A DNA stretch of 64,000 nt from NCBI RefSeq assembly GCF_042652985.1, contig NZ_JBHSHQ010000009.1:1-64000 (forward strand). The letters are read 5' to 3'. This DNA comes from Ruoffia tabacinasalis. Its GTDB lineage: Bacteria > Bacillota > Bacilli > Lactobacillales > Aerococcaceae. This document shows positions 51,877 through 61,193 of this stretch, in pieces. The first letter of the stretch is position 1. Every line of letters begins with the position of its first letter. The notes below the pieces were generated by a model. The model saw nothing but the letters and a program-made list of their open reading frames with translations. It made no database searches and had not been told where the DNA came from. The translations under genes and the position numbers were made by a program.

Positions 51877-53460
51877 TTACAATAGTTGTTCTAACTCAAT
51901 ATCTGGATATTTATCTTGGAACCAACGCTCAGCAAATTGATTCTCAAATAAGAACACTGGAGCACCAAAGCGGTCACGAACTAGTAAGTTACGACTTGAA
52001 GACATACTTGGATCCAAATCTTCCTCTTTAATCCAACGTGCAATTTTACTCCCCATTGGAGTCATATCAACTTCGGCATTATATTCATTCAATAAGCGGT
52101 ATTGGAAGACTTCAAATTGAAGTTGTCCAACGGCACCAATAATATATTCTTCCGTATGATATGTTTTGTATAACTGAATCGCACCTTCTTGAACTAATTG
52201 TTCAATTCCTTTGTGGAATGATTTTTGTTTCATAACATTTCTCGGACTTACTTTCATGAACATCTCAGGCGTAAATTGTGGTAGAGGTGGGAAAGCAACA
52301 GCCTTCTTTCCTGAATACAAAGTATCTCCAATTTGCAGATTTCCTGTATCATATAGACCGATAATATCTCCAGCAACGGCTGTACTCACTTCTTCACGAG
52401 TATCTGCCATGAATTGAGTCGTATGAGCCATGCGTATCTTCTTTTGTGTACGGTTTAAGGTCACATTCATACTCGGTTCAAACTGCCCAGAAGCAATCCG
52501 AATAAAGGCAATACGATCTCGGTGTGCCGGGTTCATGTTTGCTTGAATCTTGAAGACAAAGCCTGTGAAGTCATCTTCAACTGGGTCGACTTCATCGCCA
52601 CTTTCAAGTTCAATCGCTTCCGGTGCTGGCGCTAACTCTACGAAAGCATCTAAGAATGTTTGAACACCAAAACCAGTTAAAGCTGATCCGAAGAAGACGG
52701 GCGTTAACTTACCGTTAGCAATCTTGTCTAAATCAAATTCATTTCCTGCTTCATGCAATAATTGTGCATCTTCTAAAGCTTGAGAATAGATTGATGATTC
52801 TTTAAACGAATGCTCACCTTGAGCTTCTCCGTCCTCATCTAAAGGAATAAAGATATCATCTTCTTCCTCATCATTTCCTCTTAATTCAACTCGCTCATTA
52901 TATAAATCATAAAGACCGATTAAATTACGTCCCATACCCATCGGCCAATTCATTGGGTACGCATCAATACCTAAGACCTCTTCCAATTCAGCCACTAACT
53001 CTAAGGGCTCACGACCATCACGGTCTAATTTGTTAATAAAGGTAAAGATTGGAATTCCACGGTGACTTACAACTTCGAATAATCGTTTCGTCTGTGGCTC
53101 AATCCCTTTACCAGAGTCAACAACCATAACTGCCGCATCCACGGCCATTAATGTACGATACGTATCCTCTGAGAAATCCTCATGTCCCGGTGTATCGACA
53201 ATATTAACTTGATGTCCGTCATAATCTACTTGCATCACCGAACTGGTTACAGAGATCCCTCTTTGTTTCTCGATCTCCATCCAGTCAGATTTTGCGAATT
53301 TGTTTGATTTTTTACCCTTTGCCTTAACTGTCCCTGCTTCACGTATGGCTCCACTGTATAACAGCATTGCTTCGGTAATGGTTGTCTTACCCGCATCCGG
53401 ATGGGAGATAATCGCAAATGTCCGTCTTCTTTTGACTTCTTGCTCTAAATTATTTACCAA
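51877..53460 (-). CDS. prfC: Peptide chain release factor 3
   Basis: A translational GTPase that recycles RF1/RF2. G1 is ISHPDAGKTT (about 17-26), the switch II region DTPGHEDFS, and G4 NKLDRDG. Domains II and III follow. The start is a TTG with AAAGGAAG seven bases upstream ((M)VNNLEQEVKRRRTF, 527 aa). An in-frame extension of 27 codons runs into the upstream terminator and is rejected. Confidence 0.97.
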   Translation of the reverse strand: MVNNLEQEVKRRRTFAIISHPDAGKTTITEAMLLYSGAIREAGTVKAKGKKSNKFAKSDWMEIEKQRGISVTSSVMQVDYDGHQVNIVDTPGHEDFSEDTYRTLMAVDAAVMVVDSGKGIEPQTKRLFEVVSHRGIPIFTFINKLDRDGREPLELVAELEEVLGIDAYPMNWPMGMGRNLIGLYDLYNERVELRGNDEEEDDIFIPLDEDGEAQGEHSFKESSIYSQALEDAQLLHEAGNEFDLDKIANGKLTPVFFGSALTGFGVQTFLDAFVELAPAPEAIELESGDEVDPVEDDFTGFVFKIQANMNPAHRDRIAFIRIASGQFEPSMNVTLNRTQKKIRMAHTTQFMADTREEVSTAVAGDIIGLYDTGNLQIGDTLYSGKKAVAFPPLPQFTPEMFMKVSPRNVMKQKSFHKGIEQLVQEGAIQLYKTYHTEEYIIGAVGQLQFEVFQYRLLNEYNAEVDMTPMGSKIARWIKEEDLDPSMSSSRNLLVRDRFGAPVFLFENQFAERWFQDKYPDIELEQLL

Positions 53461-53500
53461 ATAGTTACTTCCTTTCGTTATTGTCCGTTTCAAAAAAATG

Positions 53501-53539
53501 GAACAATGCAATGTGATTGAGTTCATCATTGCATTGTTC
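53501..53539 (-). terminator. Terminator of the DivIVA-like gene
   Basis: The 13-bp perfect stem GAACAATGCAATG / CATTGCATTGTTC with a 13-base loop, and CCATTTTTTT following on the minus strand. It separates the coiled-coil gene from prfC. Confidence 0.92.
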
Positions 53540-53551
53540 ATAACATAAAAA

Positions 53552-54202
53552 TTATCCGTTTAGTGTTCTCAACTCGATTAATTTTTTCTCGATATTACGT
53601 TCAGGTCCTTGAGTTTCTTTTGAAGCTGCATCATTGGCAATCACTTCATGAATTAATTTCTCTAATTCACGTTTCTCTTCATCTGTTAAAGTACTCTCAG
53701 AGACTGACCCTTCGTCGCTTTCTTTGCGTTTTTCAACTTTGCCATCTGAAAATTCGTTAATCTGCATCGTAAATTGATCCACTTCACTTTTAGGGAATAG
53801 TGATTCAAAATCTGTGCCATCAATAAACTCTGATACTTGATCAACCATTTCACGCATTTCGTCTTTCATGAATGTTAAGCGATCTCTTAAAGCATTCCCA
53901 CCATTCAATAAATCATTTCCACGATTAATTGTTTCCTCTTTTAATTGAGTTGCTTGCTCATTCGCTTTACTAATGATTTGTTCAGCTTGTCCAGCTGAAT
54001 CTTCGATTATTTGTGAACCTTTTTGTCTTGCGTCAACGATTCCTTCTTTTAGGGCTGACTCTAATTCGATATAGGTCGCTAGTTGACTTTCTAAGCTTTC
54101 AATCTTCTTTTCCAATTCGTCAATTTTACTTGTCTGTTGACTCATCATCGAATCTACTTGACTTGTATTATAGCCAAATAAACTTTTCGATATATCTACC
54201 AC
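53552..54202 (-). CDS. DivIVA-like coiled-coil protein
   Basis: A 216-aa cytosolic protein. The start VDISKSLFGYNTSQVDSMM resembles the DivIVA/GpsB membrane-binding N-terminus (FxxxxxGYxxxxVD). A long coiled coil (about 20-130) with heptads and an Ala/Gln-rich middle follows, then an acidic C-terminal part. It begins with GTG, eight bases after GGAG. Role in division, wall growth or polarity is an inference; it is not a canonical DivIVA by length or C-terminus. Separated from prfC by a strong terminator. Confidence 0.65.
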   Translation of the reverse strand: MVDISKSLFGYNTSQVDSMMSQQTSKIDELEKKIESLESQLATYIELESALKEGIVDARQKGSQIIEDSAGQAEQIISKANEQATQLKEETINRGNDLLNGGNALRDRLTFMKDEMREMVDQVSEFIDGTDFESLFPKSEVDQFTMQINEFSDGKVEKRKESDEGSVSESTLTDEEKRELEKLIHEVIANDAASKETQGPERNIEKKLIELRTLNG

Positions 54203-54298
54203 TCATATCACTCCTCTACACTCTAACTCTCACTATGTTATGTACTTCTTATAGTAGCAAATTTCAAGGCATTTTACACGTTCTTTTTACATATTAAT

Positions 54299-55357
54299 TT
54301 AATCAATCATTTCTGATTCTAAATAACTTGCAATTAATTCATATGTAGCGTCTACAGATTCGAAGTGAGTGCGCTCGTAAGCATGACTAGAATCAATGCC
54401 TGCTCCGATTAAACCGTGACGAACATCTGCCCCAGCTCTCATGGCTGCTGATGCATCACTTGAATAGAATGGGTAAATATCTAATTGATATTCAATATCA
54501 TTTGCTTTACATAATTGAACGAATTGATTACGTAAGCCTAAGTGATATGGACCAGATCCATCTTTCGCACAAATCGACACACTATATTCATCCGTCCGTT
54601 GGTCATCGCCCATGGCTCCCATATCTACCGCAAGATATTCTTTCACTTCAGAAGCAATATTAGAATTACCTCCATAACCAATCTCTTCATTGGTTGAGAT
54701 ATAGAAGTGCGTCGTATGTGCTAAATCAATCTGATTACGATGAATATTCTCAACTAATTCAATTAATAAAGCAACACTGACTTTGTCATCTAAATGACGT
54801 GATTTAATAAAGCCTTCGTCTGTAATAGTAGCTCTTGGGTCGAATGAGATAAAATCTCCCACTTGAATACCAAGTTTTTCAACATCTTCTTGGTTCTTCA
54901 CTTTATAATCTAAGCGAATTTCCATATTGTCTTGATTACGTTCTGCTGTACGCGCATCTTTATAGACATGCACACTCGTTTGGTGCATGAGGATTGTTCC
55001 GTTATACTCTTTATCTTCTAAACTTGAATGAACGGTACAGTATTCCCCTTCAATGGCGTTAAATGTAAAGCCACCAATCAAATCAAGTTTTAAGCGACCA
55101 TTCGGTTTAATCGCACGAACCATTCCACCTAAAGTATCCACATGAGCTGTCACAAAGCGATGACTTTCCTTATTCTTACCATCGATACTTACAAGTAAGC
55201 CACCCTTGGGCGTCACTTCATAAGTTACACCCATCTCATCGAACAAGCCACAAATATAATGGATAATATCTGCTGTATAGCCCGTTGGAGATGGAATCGT
55301 TGTTAAGTTTTTTACATTTTCTAATCGTTTTTTTGATACTTCTTTTATTTCTGTCAT
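54299..55357 (-). CDS. M42 family metallopeptidase (glutamyl aminopeptidase/endoglucanase-like)
   Basis: A dinuclear zinc aminopeptidase forming large tetrahedral particles. Ligands and catalytic residues: VTAHVDTLGG (His, Asp), RHLDDKVSVALL (Asp), STNEEIGYGG (Glu-Glu), VDMGAMG (Asp) and SSHAYERTH (His). 352 aa, normal. AAAGGGTG precedes the ATG. Cytosolic peptide breakdown is the probable role. Confidence 0.94.
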   Translation of the reverse strand: MTEIKEVSKKRLENVKNLTTIPSPTGYTADIIHYICGLFDEMGVTYEVTPKGGLLVSIDGKNKESHRFVTAHVDTLGGMVRAIKPNGRLKLDLIGGFTFNAIEGEYCTVHSSLEDKEYNGTILMHQTSVHVYKDARTAERNQDNMEIRLDYKVKNQEDVEKLGIQVGDFISFDPRATITDEGFIKSRHLDDKVSVALLIELVENIHRNQIDLAHTTHFYISTNEEIGYGGNSNIASEVKEYLAVDMGAMGDDQRTDEYSVSICAKDGSGPYHLGLRNQFVQLCKANDIEYQLDIYPFYSSDASAAMRAGADVRHGLIGAGIDSSHAYERTHFESVDATYELIASYLESEMID

Positions 55358-55459
55358 AAAAACACCCTTTGCTCATTGTATTTATATTCTGTATTATAGT
55401 AAAATAACGTCAATAATGTCACTGTGATTAATTATACATGAAATCGTGGAGGGTTTTAA

Positions 55460-55906
55460 ATGAAATTTACTTGGGTATTAGATGGAGACACTTCAAAATT
55501 AAAGGACGCATTCGATATTCGTAAGAAAGTCTTTATTTACGAACAAAATGTTGATCCAGGACTTGAATTAGATGGTTTGGATCAGCAATTAATTCACCTA
55601 ATTGGATATATTGACAATCGTCCCGTCGCAACGGCACGAATCAATCTTAATGACGCTAAGACAAAAGCAAAGATCCAACGTGTGGCAGTTCTAAAAGAAC
55701 AAAGAGGTCAGCGCTTAGGATTTAAATTGATGGAAGAAATTGAAAGATGGGCAAGAGAAACTAACCCTTCCATTGAGGTACTTAGCTTATCTGCTCAAGA
55801 TCCAGCTATCCCCTTCTATGAGAAATTAAATTACGCAATCACAAATGAAGAAGGCTACTTGGATGCCAACATCCCTCATCATGACATGGAAAAACAAATC
55901 AATTAA
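55460..55906 (+). CDS. GNAT family N-acetyltransferase (YjcF/ElaA-like)
   Basis: A 148-aa acetyltransferase. The acetyl-CoA loop reads RVAVLKEQRGQRLGFKLM (about 74-91), and the N-terminal RKKVFIYEQNVDPGLELDGLD is typical of the YjcF group. The ending PFYEKLNYAITNEEGYLDANIPHHDM also fits. GTGGAGGG precedes the ATG. Substrate unknown. Convergent with mgtE across a shared terminator. Confidence 0.92.
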   Translation: MKFTWVLDGDTSKLKDAFDIRKKVFIYEQNVDPGLELDGLDQQLIHLIGYIDNRPVATARINLNDAKTKAKIQRVAVLKEQRGQRLGFKLMEEIERWARETNPSIEVLSLSAQDPAIPFYEKLNYAITNEEGYLDANIPHHDMEKQIN

Positions 55907-55957
55907 AAAACGACCCTTTGACTATTTTTTAAACCAGTCAAAGGGTCGTTCTTTTTT
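55905..55957. terminator. Bidirectional terminator between GNAT gene and mgtE
   Basis: The 13-bp perfect stem CGACCCTTTGACT / AGTCAAAGGGTCG flanked by A6 and TTCTTTTTT. Confidence 0.93.
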
Positions 55958-55967
55958 GTGTATTGCT

Positions 55968-57332
55968 TTAAATAATTGCTGATAAGAATAATTGAGCAAT
56001 ACTAAAGTAAATAAATACTGAAGTTAAGTCACTCAGTGTTGAAATAAATGGTCCACTCGCAACTGCAGGGTCAAAACCAAGTCTGTCCATAATCTTCGGT
56101 ATAAATGAACCTGCAAGATTCGCTACGATAATTGCAGCCATCATCGCAATTCCAATGACCGCTCCTAGAACAAGGTTTTGTTTCCAAACTAAGACGATTA
56201 ACATCACGGTAATTCCGACAATTAATCCAGTAATCGCACCGGTAATTAATTCAAACATTATTGAAGAAAAGAAATTATCGTCATCGTATTTATTTGTTAA
56301 TTTCCTTACGGCTACGGCCAGTGACTGCGTCCCAGCATTCCCGGCAGTACCTGTAATTAAAGTAACAAAGGCGGATAAGACACTTGCTTCAGCGATTAGC
56401 GCATCATACCGACTAATTAAAGTCGCTGTTCCCATTCCTAAGAATAGTAAGGTTACTAGCCAAGGTAGACGACTTCTTGCTGCTGATAGTGGCGTGTCAT
56501 GGGTCTCTCTAACGTCAACCGCCGCTAAACCAGAGTAGTCACTATCTGCTTCATCTTGCATAACATCTAAGACATCATCAACCGTAATAACACCTAATAA
56601 TTCACGGTCAAAACCAACAACAGGAAGCGCTAAAAGGTCATAATCTTGAACCATTTTGGCTACTTCTTCTTGATTATCATTTACTTGAACCGAAATCACA
56701 CGGGTATTCATCACATCATGAATTAATTTATCTTCATCATTAATGATTAAATCTCTCAGTGAAATAACCCCAACTAAACGGTTATTCTCATCAACGACAT
56801 ACACATAGTAAATCGTCTCTGCTTTAATCGCTTGCTCTCTCAATCTGTGATAAGCGGCACCTAAGGTTGATTCTTCCTGAACAGAGATAAATTCTGTCGT
56901 CATAATCGCCCCAGCGGTCTCGTCTAAGTAATTAATCAATGAACTGATTTCGCGAGCATTTTCAGCTGGCATTAAATTCATGTAGATATTAACGCGGTCG
57001 CGGTCTTTTAAATTATTCAACACATCCACGGCATTATCGGCATACATCTCACCCAGAACTGTCGCAGCATAGGGATGTGACATCTCATCAAAGTAGACAT
57101 CGATAGTCTCATCTTGCGATTCAAGCAAGTCAAACACATCCGCTAATTCTGAAGGAGATAAATATTGATAAATCTTTTCACGATCCTCTTTTTCCAAATT
57201 CGCAAATATCTTACTTTGCTCATAATTATGTAAGGCTAGATACTCGGTTCTAAATCGAGTCATCCGGTTTTCGTTCAATAATTTTTTAAACGTTTCAATA
57301 CTCTCTTCAAGAGATCTTTCAAATATCTCCAT
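55968..57332 (-). CDS. mgtE: Magnesium transporter MgtE
   Basis: A 454-aa Mg2+ channel. The N-terminal superhelical domain (about 20-130) and two CBS domains (about 135-255, with VVDENNRLVGVISLRDL and LPVVGFDRELLGVITVDDV) sense Mg2+. Five membrane helices occupy about 285-454, with the TGTAGNAGTQS pore-region motif. No room exists for an M-box riboswitch, because the start overlaps the upstream pseudouridine synthase gene by 14 bases. Confidence 0.96.
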   Translation of the reverse strand: MEIFERSLEESIETFKKLLNENRMTRFRTEYLALHNYEQSKIFANLEKEDREKIYQYLSPSELADVFDLLESQDETIDVYFDEMSHPYAATVLGEMYADNAVDVLNNLKDRDRVNIYMNLMPAENAREISSLINYLDETAGAIMTTEFISVQEESTLGAAYHRLREQAIKAETIYYVYVVDENNRLVGVISLRDLIINDEDKLIHDVMNTRVISVQVNDNQEEVAKMVQDYDLLALPVVGFDRELLGVITVDDVLDVMQDEADSDYSGLAAVDVRETHDTPLSAARSRLPWLVTLLFLGMGTATLISRYDALIAEASVLSAFVTLITGTAGNAGTQSLAVAVRKLTNKYDDDNFFSSIMFELITGAITGLIVGITVMLIVLVWKQNLVLGAVIGIAMMAAIIVANLAGSFIPKIMDRLGFDPAVASGPFISTLSDLTSVFIYFSIAQLFLSAII

Positions 57333-58233
57333 ATTCTATCTCCCCTTTTCTGATATTTAACCACGTGTGCATATCTTCAGGAATCGCTTGGGTAATGTGG
57401 ATGTCATCACCTGTAAAAGGATGAATAAATTGTAACTCACCACAATGCAAGGCTTGTCTTGAAATCACTGAATCTTTTACCCCGCCGTATAAATCATCCC
57501 CAACTAAAGGCCCACCTTTGTGAGCTAAGTGAACTCTGATTTGATGCGTACGCCCTGTATGAAGTTGCATTCTAAGTAGGCTTGCCTCTTCCACTTGTTC
57601 TTTTAACCAAAATTCTGTTAAAGCGGCTTGCCCATCTGGGTCCACAATCCGACTGATGATTGATTCAGGATTGCGCCCAATCGGTGCGTCGATATAACCA
57701 TGCTTGTCCCAATCCACTTTATGTGACAAACCGTAATAAATTTTAGTTAAACCTTTACTCTGAATCATACGATCCATGTAAGCATGGGCAAGTCGGTGTT
57801 TGGCAATCAACATCAATCCGGTCGTATCACGGTCTAAACGAGTGATGATATGAATCACTTGGTCTTTATATTCTTCTCTTACATAATAACCTTTAATGCG
57901 ATTTGCCATCGAACTATCTGGATTCTGCTTTGAAGGAATGGAGACCGAAGCACTCGGTTTGTTCACAATCAAGAAATCACGGTCTTCGTATACGACATCA
58001 ATTGGAATGTCTGACGGTGCCACTGTCTCATGCCCGTGTTCATCCGGGGCAATGAGTGTTAACACGTCCCCTTGGTTTAAGGTCGCTCTCACGGTCACTT
58101 CTTCTTGATTCAGTAAGATTTGCCCGCCGTTATGCTTCACCGCTTTTACAAAATTTCTTGGAATCCCTTCAAAGTGTAAAAAGCGTTTAATCGTTTGTTC
58201 TAAAGTATCTTGATACTCCCATGTTAAAATCAC
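57319..58233 (-). CDS. RluA/RluD-family pseudouridine synthase
   Basis: A 304-aa enzyme that isomerises uridines in rRNA or tRNA. The catalytic Asp is in HIITRLDRDTTGLMLIAKH; LQMQLHTGRTHQIRVHLAHKGGPLVGDDLYG-type sequence, with GRTHQIRVH, is present. An N-terminal S4-like segment covers about 12-70. GTG start with AGGAAG. Target site is unknown. Confidence 0.94.
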   Translation of the reverse strand: MILTWEYQDTLEQTIKRFLHFEGIPRNFVKAVKHNGGQILLNQEEVTVRATLNQGDVLTLIAPDEHGHETVAPSDIPIDVVYEDRDFLIVNKPSASVSIPSKQNPDSSMANRIKGYYVREEYKDQVIHIITRLDRDTTGLMLIAKHRLAHAYMDRMIQSKGLTKIYYGLSHKVDWDKHGYIDAPIGRNPESIISRIVDPDGQAALTEFWLKEQVEEASLLRMQLHTGRTHQIRVHLAHKGGPLVGDDLYGGVKDSVISRQALHCGELQFIHPFTGDDIHITQAIPEDMHTWLNIRKGEIEYGDI

Positions 58234-58260
58234 ATTATCTTCCTAACTTGTTAAAATTTT

Positions 58261-58854
58261 CTATTGGTATTCTTCAGTATAGAGCGTGAAGAATTGTTCA
58301 ATTTGTTCCATAGATGACTCATGACTGATTCGCTCTTTTGCTTCGCCATCTTCCATCACTAAGACATAAGGAACAGTCTCGACACCGAATGTTTGCATGG
58401 CTCCTTGGAAGGTCGCATCTTGTTCGTGTGCTCGAGTATTATAGTAATAGATTGGAACGTTTAATTCACTAGCAATTTGGTTAATCTTTGGTGAGAAAGC
58501 TTTACACCAAGGACATTCATCAAAGCCAATATATAATAAACTCGCTTGTTCACTCGTCATTTGAAGAAACTCAATATAATCTGCTTCTGCTTGAACTGCT
58601 TCGATCTGTGAATAATCCACAGGCGATTGTGTCCCTTCTGCATATGTTCCTATCTTATATAGGGATTCATAAATCATTCCTTTAGCGTCCTCATTCATAG
58701 TTAAGAACGTCGTATCTTCTGGAATAGTGACAGGCGCATTGGTTCGTTCAACTCCAGCGAGTGCTGTATGTTCAAACTCTTCGGCTTGACTACTACACGC
58801 CACTAACAAACCAATCGTCATAACTAGGCCAATAACTTTCAAAAATCGTTGCAT
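58261..58854 (-). CDS. Thioredoxin-like lipoprotein
   Basis: Signal peptide with lipobox LLVAC (Cys20), so it is anchored on the outer face of the membrane. A thioredoxin fold follows, with the active site CPWC (about 114-117) and the cis-Pro TVPYV (about 160). 197 aa. Such proteins reduce or form disulfides in exported proteins, or act as transport accessory proteins in bacteriocin immunity-like loci. The partner is unknown. AAAGGAG precedes the ATG; it lies 15 bases downstream of nadK. Confidence 0.85.
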   Translation of the reverse strand: MQRFLKVIGLVMTIGLLVACSSQAEEFEHTALAGVERTNAPVTIPEDTTFLTMNEDAKGMIYESLYKIGTYAEGTQSPVDYSQIEAVQAEADYIEFLQMTSEQASLLYIGFDECPWCKAFSPKINQIASELNVPIYYYNTRAHEQDATFQGAMQTFGVETVPYVLVMEDGEAKERISHESSMEQIEQFFTLYTEEYQ

Positions 58855-58869
58855 CTGTAAAATTCTCCT

Positions 58870-59685
58870 TTAAAGTGATTGTTTTCTTCCAATAAACGCA
58901 TTTTCAACTCGGTCCCAAAAATGGGTATGTTTAAAGCTTGCGAATTGAATCCGCTGTTTAGCAACTTGACAAGTCACTTTGGATACTTCGTAATTCAACC
59001 AACTTTGATTATCTACAGAAAGAATCGCAGATTGCGTGTTTTCTGGTTTCAAAGTAAACCATTCATCTGAAGGGATAATAATTGGTGAACTTAAGGTACG
59101 ATACACCCGATTATTAATTGAAGCCATCTCAGTCATTTGAATCGCATCCAGACGTGGATGGATGACTGCTCCTCCTAAAGACTTATTCAGACCCGTTGAT
59201 CCGGTTGGTGTTGAAATACTAATCCCATCACCACGGAAAGTCTCGAAGAAGTGGTCTTTAATATAGACATCACTCACCATGGTTCCCATCGTTGAACGGA
59301 TGGAGAATTCATTTAGAGCTAACATCTTCTTACATCGCCCATCTTCTAAATGAATTTCGACATCGAGTAAAGGATAAGACACTGATTGATCGGATGCATT
59401 TAATAATCCATCCACAACCGCATCTACTTCATCGCTGAGCCAATCTGTATAGAAGCCTAAGTGTCCGGTGTGAATTCCGACGAATTTCGAATGTTCAATA
59501 TATTGTTTGAAATGATGGAAGGCAGATAAGAAGGTTCCATCTCCTCCAATTGAAATAATAAAATCTGGTTGCTCACGTTCATCCACAATTTCAATCTGGT
59601 GTTTATTTAATTTGTTTGTGAGCTCTGTCTTAATTGATTGAGATTGAGGTTTTGTATTTGAATAAATTAGTACCGTTGGTTTCAT
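58870..59685 (-). CDS. nadK: NAD kinase
   Basis: Makes NADP from NAD. ISIGGDGTFLSAFH holds the catalytic Asp (about 45-58), with GIHTGHLGFYTDW and the STPTGSTGLNKSLGGAV nucleotide motif. 271 aa. The start overlaps the relQ stop (ATGA), as in other Firmicutes where relQ, nadK and a pseudouridine synthase cluster. Confidence 0.97.
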   Translation of the reverse strand: MKPTVLIYSNTKPQSQSIKTELTNKLNKHQIEIVDEREQPDFIISIGGDGTFLSAFHHFKQYIEHSKFVGIHTGHLGFYTDWLSDEVDAVVDGLLNASDQSVSYPLLDVEIHLEDGRCKKMLALNEFSIRSTMGTMVSDVYIKDHFFETFRGDGISISTPTGSTGLNKSLGGAVIHPRLDAIQMTEMASINNRVYRTLSSPIIIPSDEWFTLKPENTQSAILSVDNQSWLNYEVSKVTCQVAKQRIQFASFKHTHFWDRVENAFIGRKQSL

Positions 59686-60371
59686 TGATTTACCTCATAA
59701 TTTCCTTTGTATATTGCTGTCTCTGGGTCCTCGTATCTTTGTTCAAAGAATTGAGTCGCTTCTCGAATCTCTTCTCGAATCTCTGACATTTCTTGATCCA
59801 ACATAAATGCTGCCTCGGAAGCTCTTTCTAGTCTCTCAAGAATATGATTTGGATATTCTCCTTGATACTTATAGTTCAACGAGTGCTCAATTGTCGCCCA
59901 GAAGTTCATCGCTAATGTTCTAATTTGAACTTCTACAATGACGGTCTCTACATTCTTTGCGCGTTGCACTGGGTATTCAATGACCATATGATATGATCTG
60001 TAGCCACTTGGCTTATGATGGTGAATGTAGTCACGGATTAATAATACTTTAAAATCCGTCCGCTCTTTAATTAATTCGGCTACTTCATAGATATCTTCAA
60101 CAAATTGACACATGATACGGATTCCAGCAATATCTTGAACACCAATTAACATATCTTCAGGTTCAATTTCTCGCATTTCCATCTTCTCGAGAATACTCTC
60201 ACGTGTCTTTACACGTCCTGTAACGAACTCTATCGGCGTATGGCGGTGTAAAGTTCGGTATTCTTTTCGAATATTCTTTAGTTTCAGCTTTAATTCTTCT
60301 ACAGCTTGTTCATAAGGAGCTAAGAATAAGTCCCAATTCTCGATAAAATTATCTTCTATCAATTTAGTCAC
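59682..60371 (-). CDS. relQ: Small alarmone synthetase (GTP pyrophosphokinase RelQ)
   Basis: A 229-aa single-domain (p)ppGpp synthetase without hydrolase. The synthetase motifs are GVQDIAGIRIMCQF, DYIHHHKPSGYRSYHMV and VEVQIRTLAMNFWATIEHSLNYK. It begins with GTG and a weak site. A TATACT -10 lies in the divergent region. Produces alarmone in response to cell-envelope or growth signals rather than ribosome stalling. Confidence 0.96.
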   Translation of the reverse strand: MTKLIEDNFIENWDLFLAPYEQAVEELKLKLKNIRKEYRTLHRHTPIEFVTGRVKTRESILEKMEMREIEPEDMLIGVQDIAGIRIMCQFVEDIYEVAELIKERTDFKVLLIRDYIHHHKPSGYRSYHMVIEYPVQRAKNVETVIVEVQIRTLAMNFWATIEHSLNYKYQGEYPNHILERLERASEAAFMLDQEMSEIREEIREATQFFEQRYEDPETAIYKGNYEVNQ

Positions 60372-60448
60372 CGACTTTCTTATTTTTGTATAAGTATATT
60401 TATTTGCTTATATTAATGAATTATTATAGGATATATGACGGACTGTAA

Positions 60449-60477
60449 TTGACATACAGTTTTTTTATTTTTGTATA
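60449..60477 (+). promoter_or_regulatory. Promoter of the CYTH gene
   Basis: Plus-strand TTGACA (60449-60454) followed after 17 bases by TGTATA, in the divergent gap to relQ. Confidence 0.55.
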
Positions 60478-60517
60478 TATTACATTGTACATAATTTAGC
60501 TAAGAAAGGATATATAC

Positions 60518-61108
60518 ATGGTATCTTCAATTGAAAGAGAATTAAAAACATTAATTAATAAAGCCGAATATGACAAGCTTTATACTTATTTTAACTTACA
60601 AAATCAACCAAAGATCATTCAATCCAACTACTATTATGATACAGCAGATGAAATTTTCAAGCAAAATAATGCAGCGCTGAGATTAAGAGTATTTGATGAT
60701 GGTCAAAGTGAATGGACCATTAAAGAAAGAGTCTCTGAACTCGAATCGATTGAATTAACACAGTTCAATCAAGATAAAGTAACAGACGCGCCAGACGCAC
60801 TCAATGAAGACATTATTTATTCAGCTGATATCCAAGAGTTTATCGCTTCAAGAAATATCGTCTGGGCTGATATTAAAAGAACGATGAGTCTCACTACAGA
60901 ACGTTATAATATCGAAGTTCCTTATGGATTATACGCCTTAGACCATACTCAATATCCACAAGCTGAAGATTACGAATTAGAACTTGAATCTCAAGATATT
61001 GAAGTTGCTTTAGAGCAATTTAATTCACTATTAGCGAGTGTTGATATATCCTACAAACAAGCAGAAACGAAGTTAGCACGCGCACATCGATACTTTACAA
61101 ATGAATAA
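60518..61108 (+). CDS. CYTH domain protein (triphosphate tunnel enzyme, YjbK-like)
   Basis: A 196-aa protein starting with SIERELKTLI, the ExExK-type signature of CYTH/triphosphate tunnel metalloenzymes. Further charged strands include YYYDTAD, AALRLR, EWTIKER, LELESQD and ETKLARAHRYF. Members hydrolyse tripolyphosphate or thiamine triphosphate or make cyclic AMP; the YjbK group next to relQ/yjbM and yjbH/spxH is conserved but poorly characterised. Confidence 0.92.
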   Translation: MVSSIERELKTLINKAEYDKLYTYFNLQNQPKIIQSNYYYDTADEIFKQNNAALRLRVFDDGQSEWTIKERVSELESIELTQFNQDKVTDAPDALNEDIIYSADIQEFIASRNIVWADIKRTMSLTTERYNIEVPYGLYALDHTQYPQAEDYELELESQDIEVALEQFNSLLASVDISYKQAETKLARAHRYFTNE

Positions 61109-61193
61109 ATGAACAAGCCTATCATTCGCTAATAGTTTACTTTATTGTTAATATTAAGTATACCAAATATAAGAAAGGAGGAGGACTATCTAA

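Noticed and set aside
56155..56538. 127-codon plus-strand ORF inside mgtE
   Set aside because: Antisense shadow of the transmembrane region of MgtE.
55968..58260. M-box riboswitch for mgtE
   Set aside because: mgtE starts inside the preceding coding sequence, leaving no leader space.
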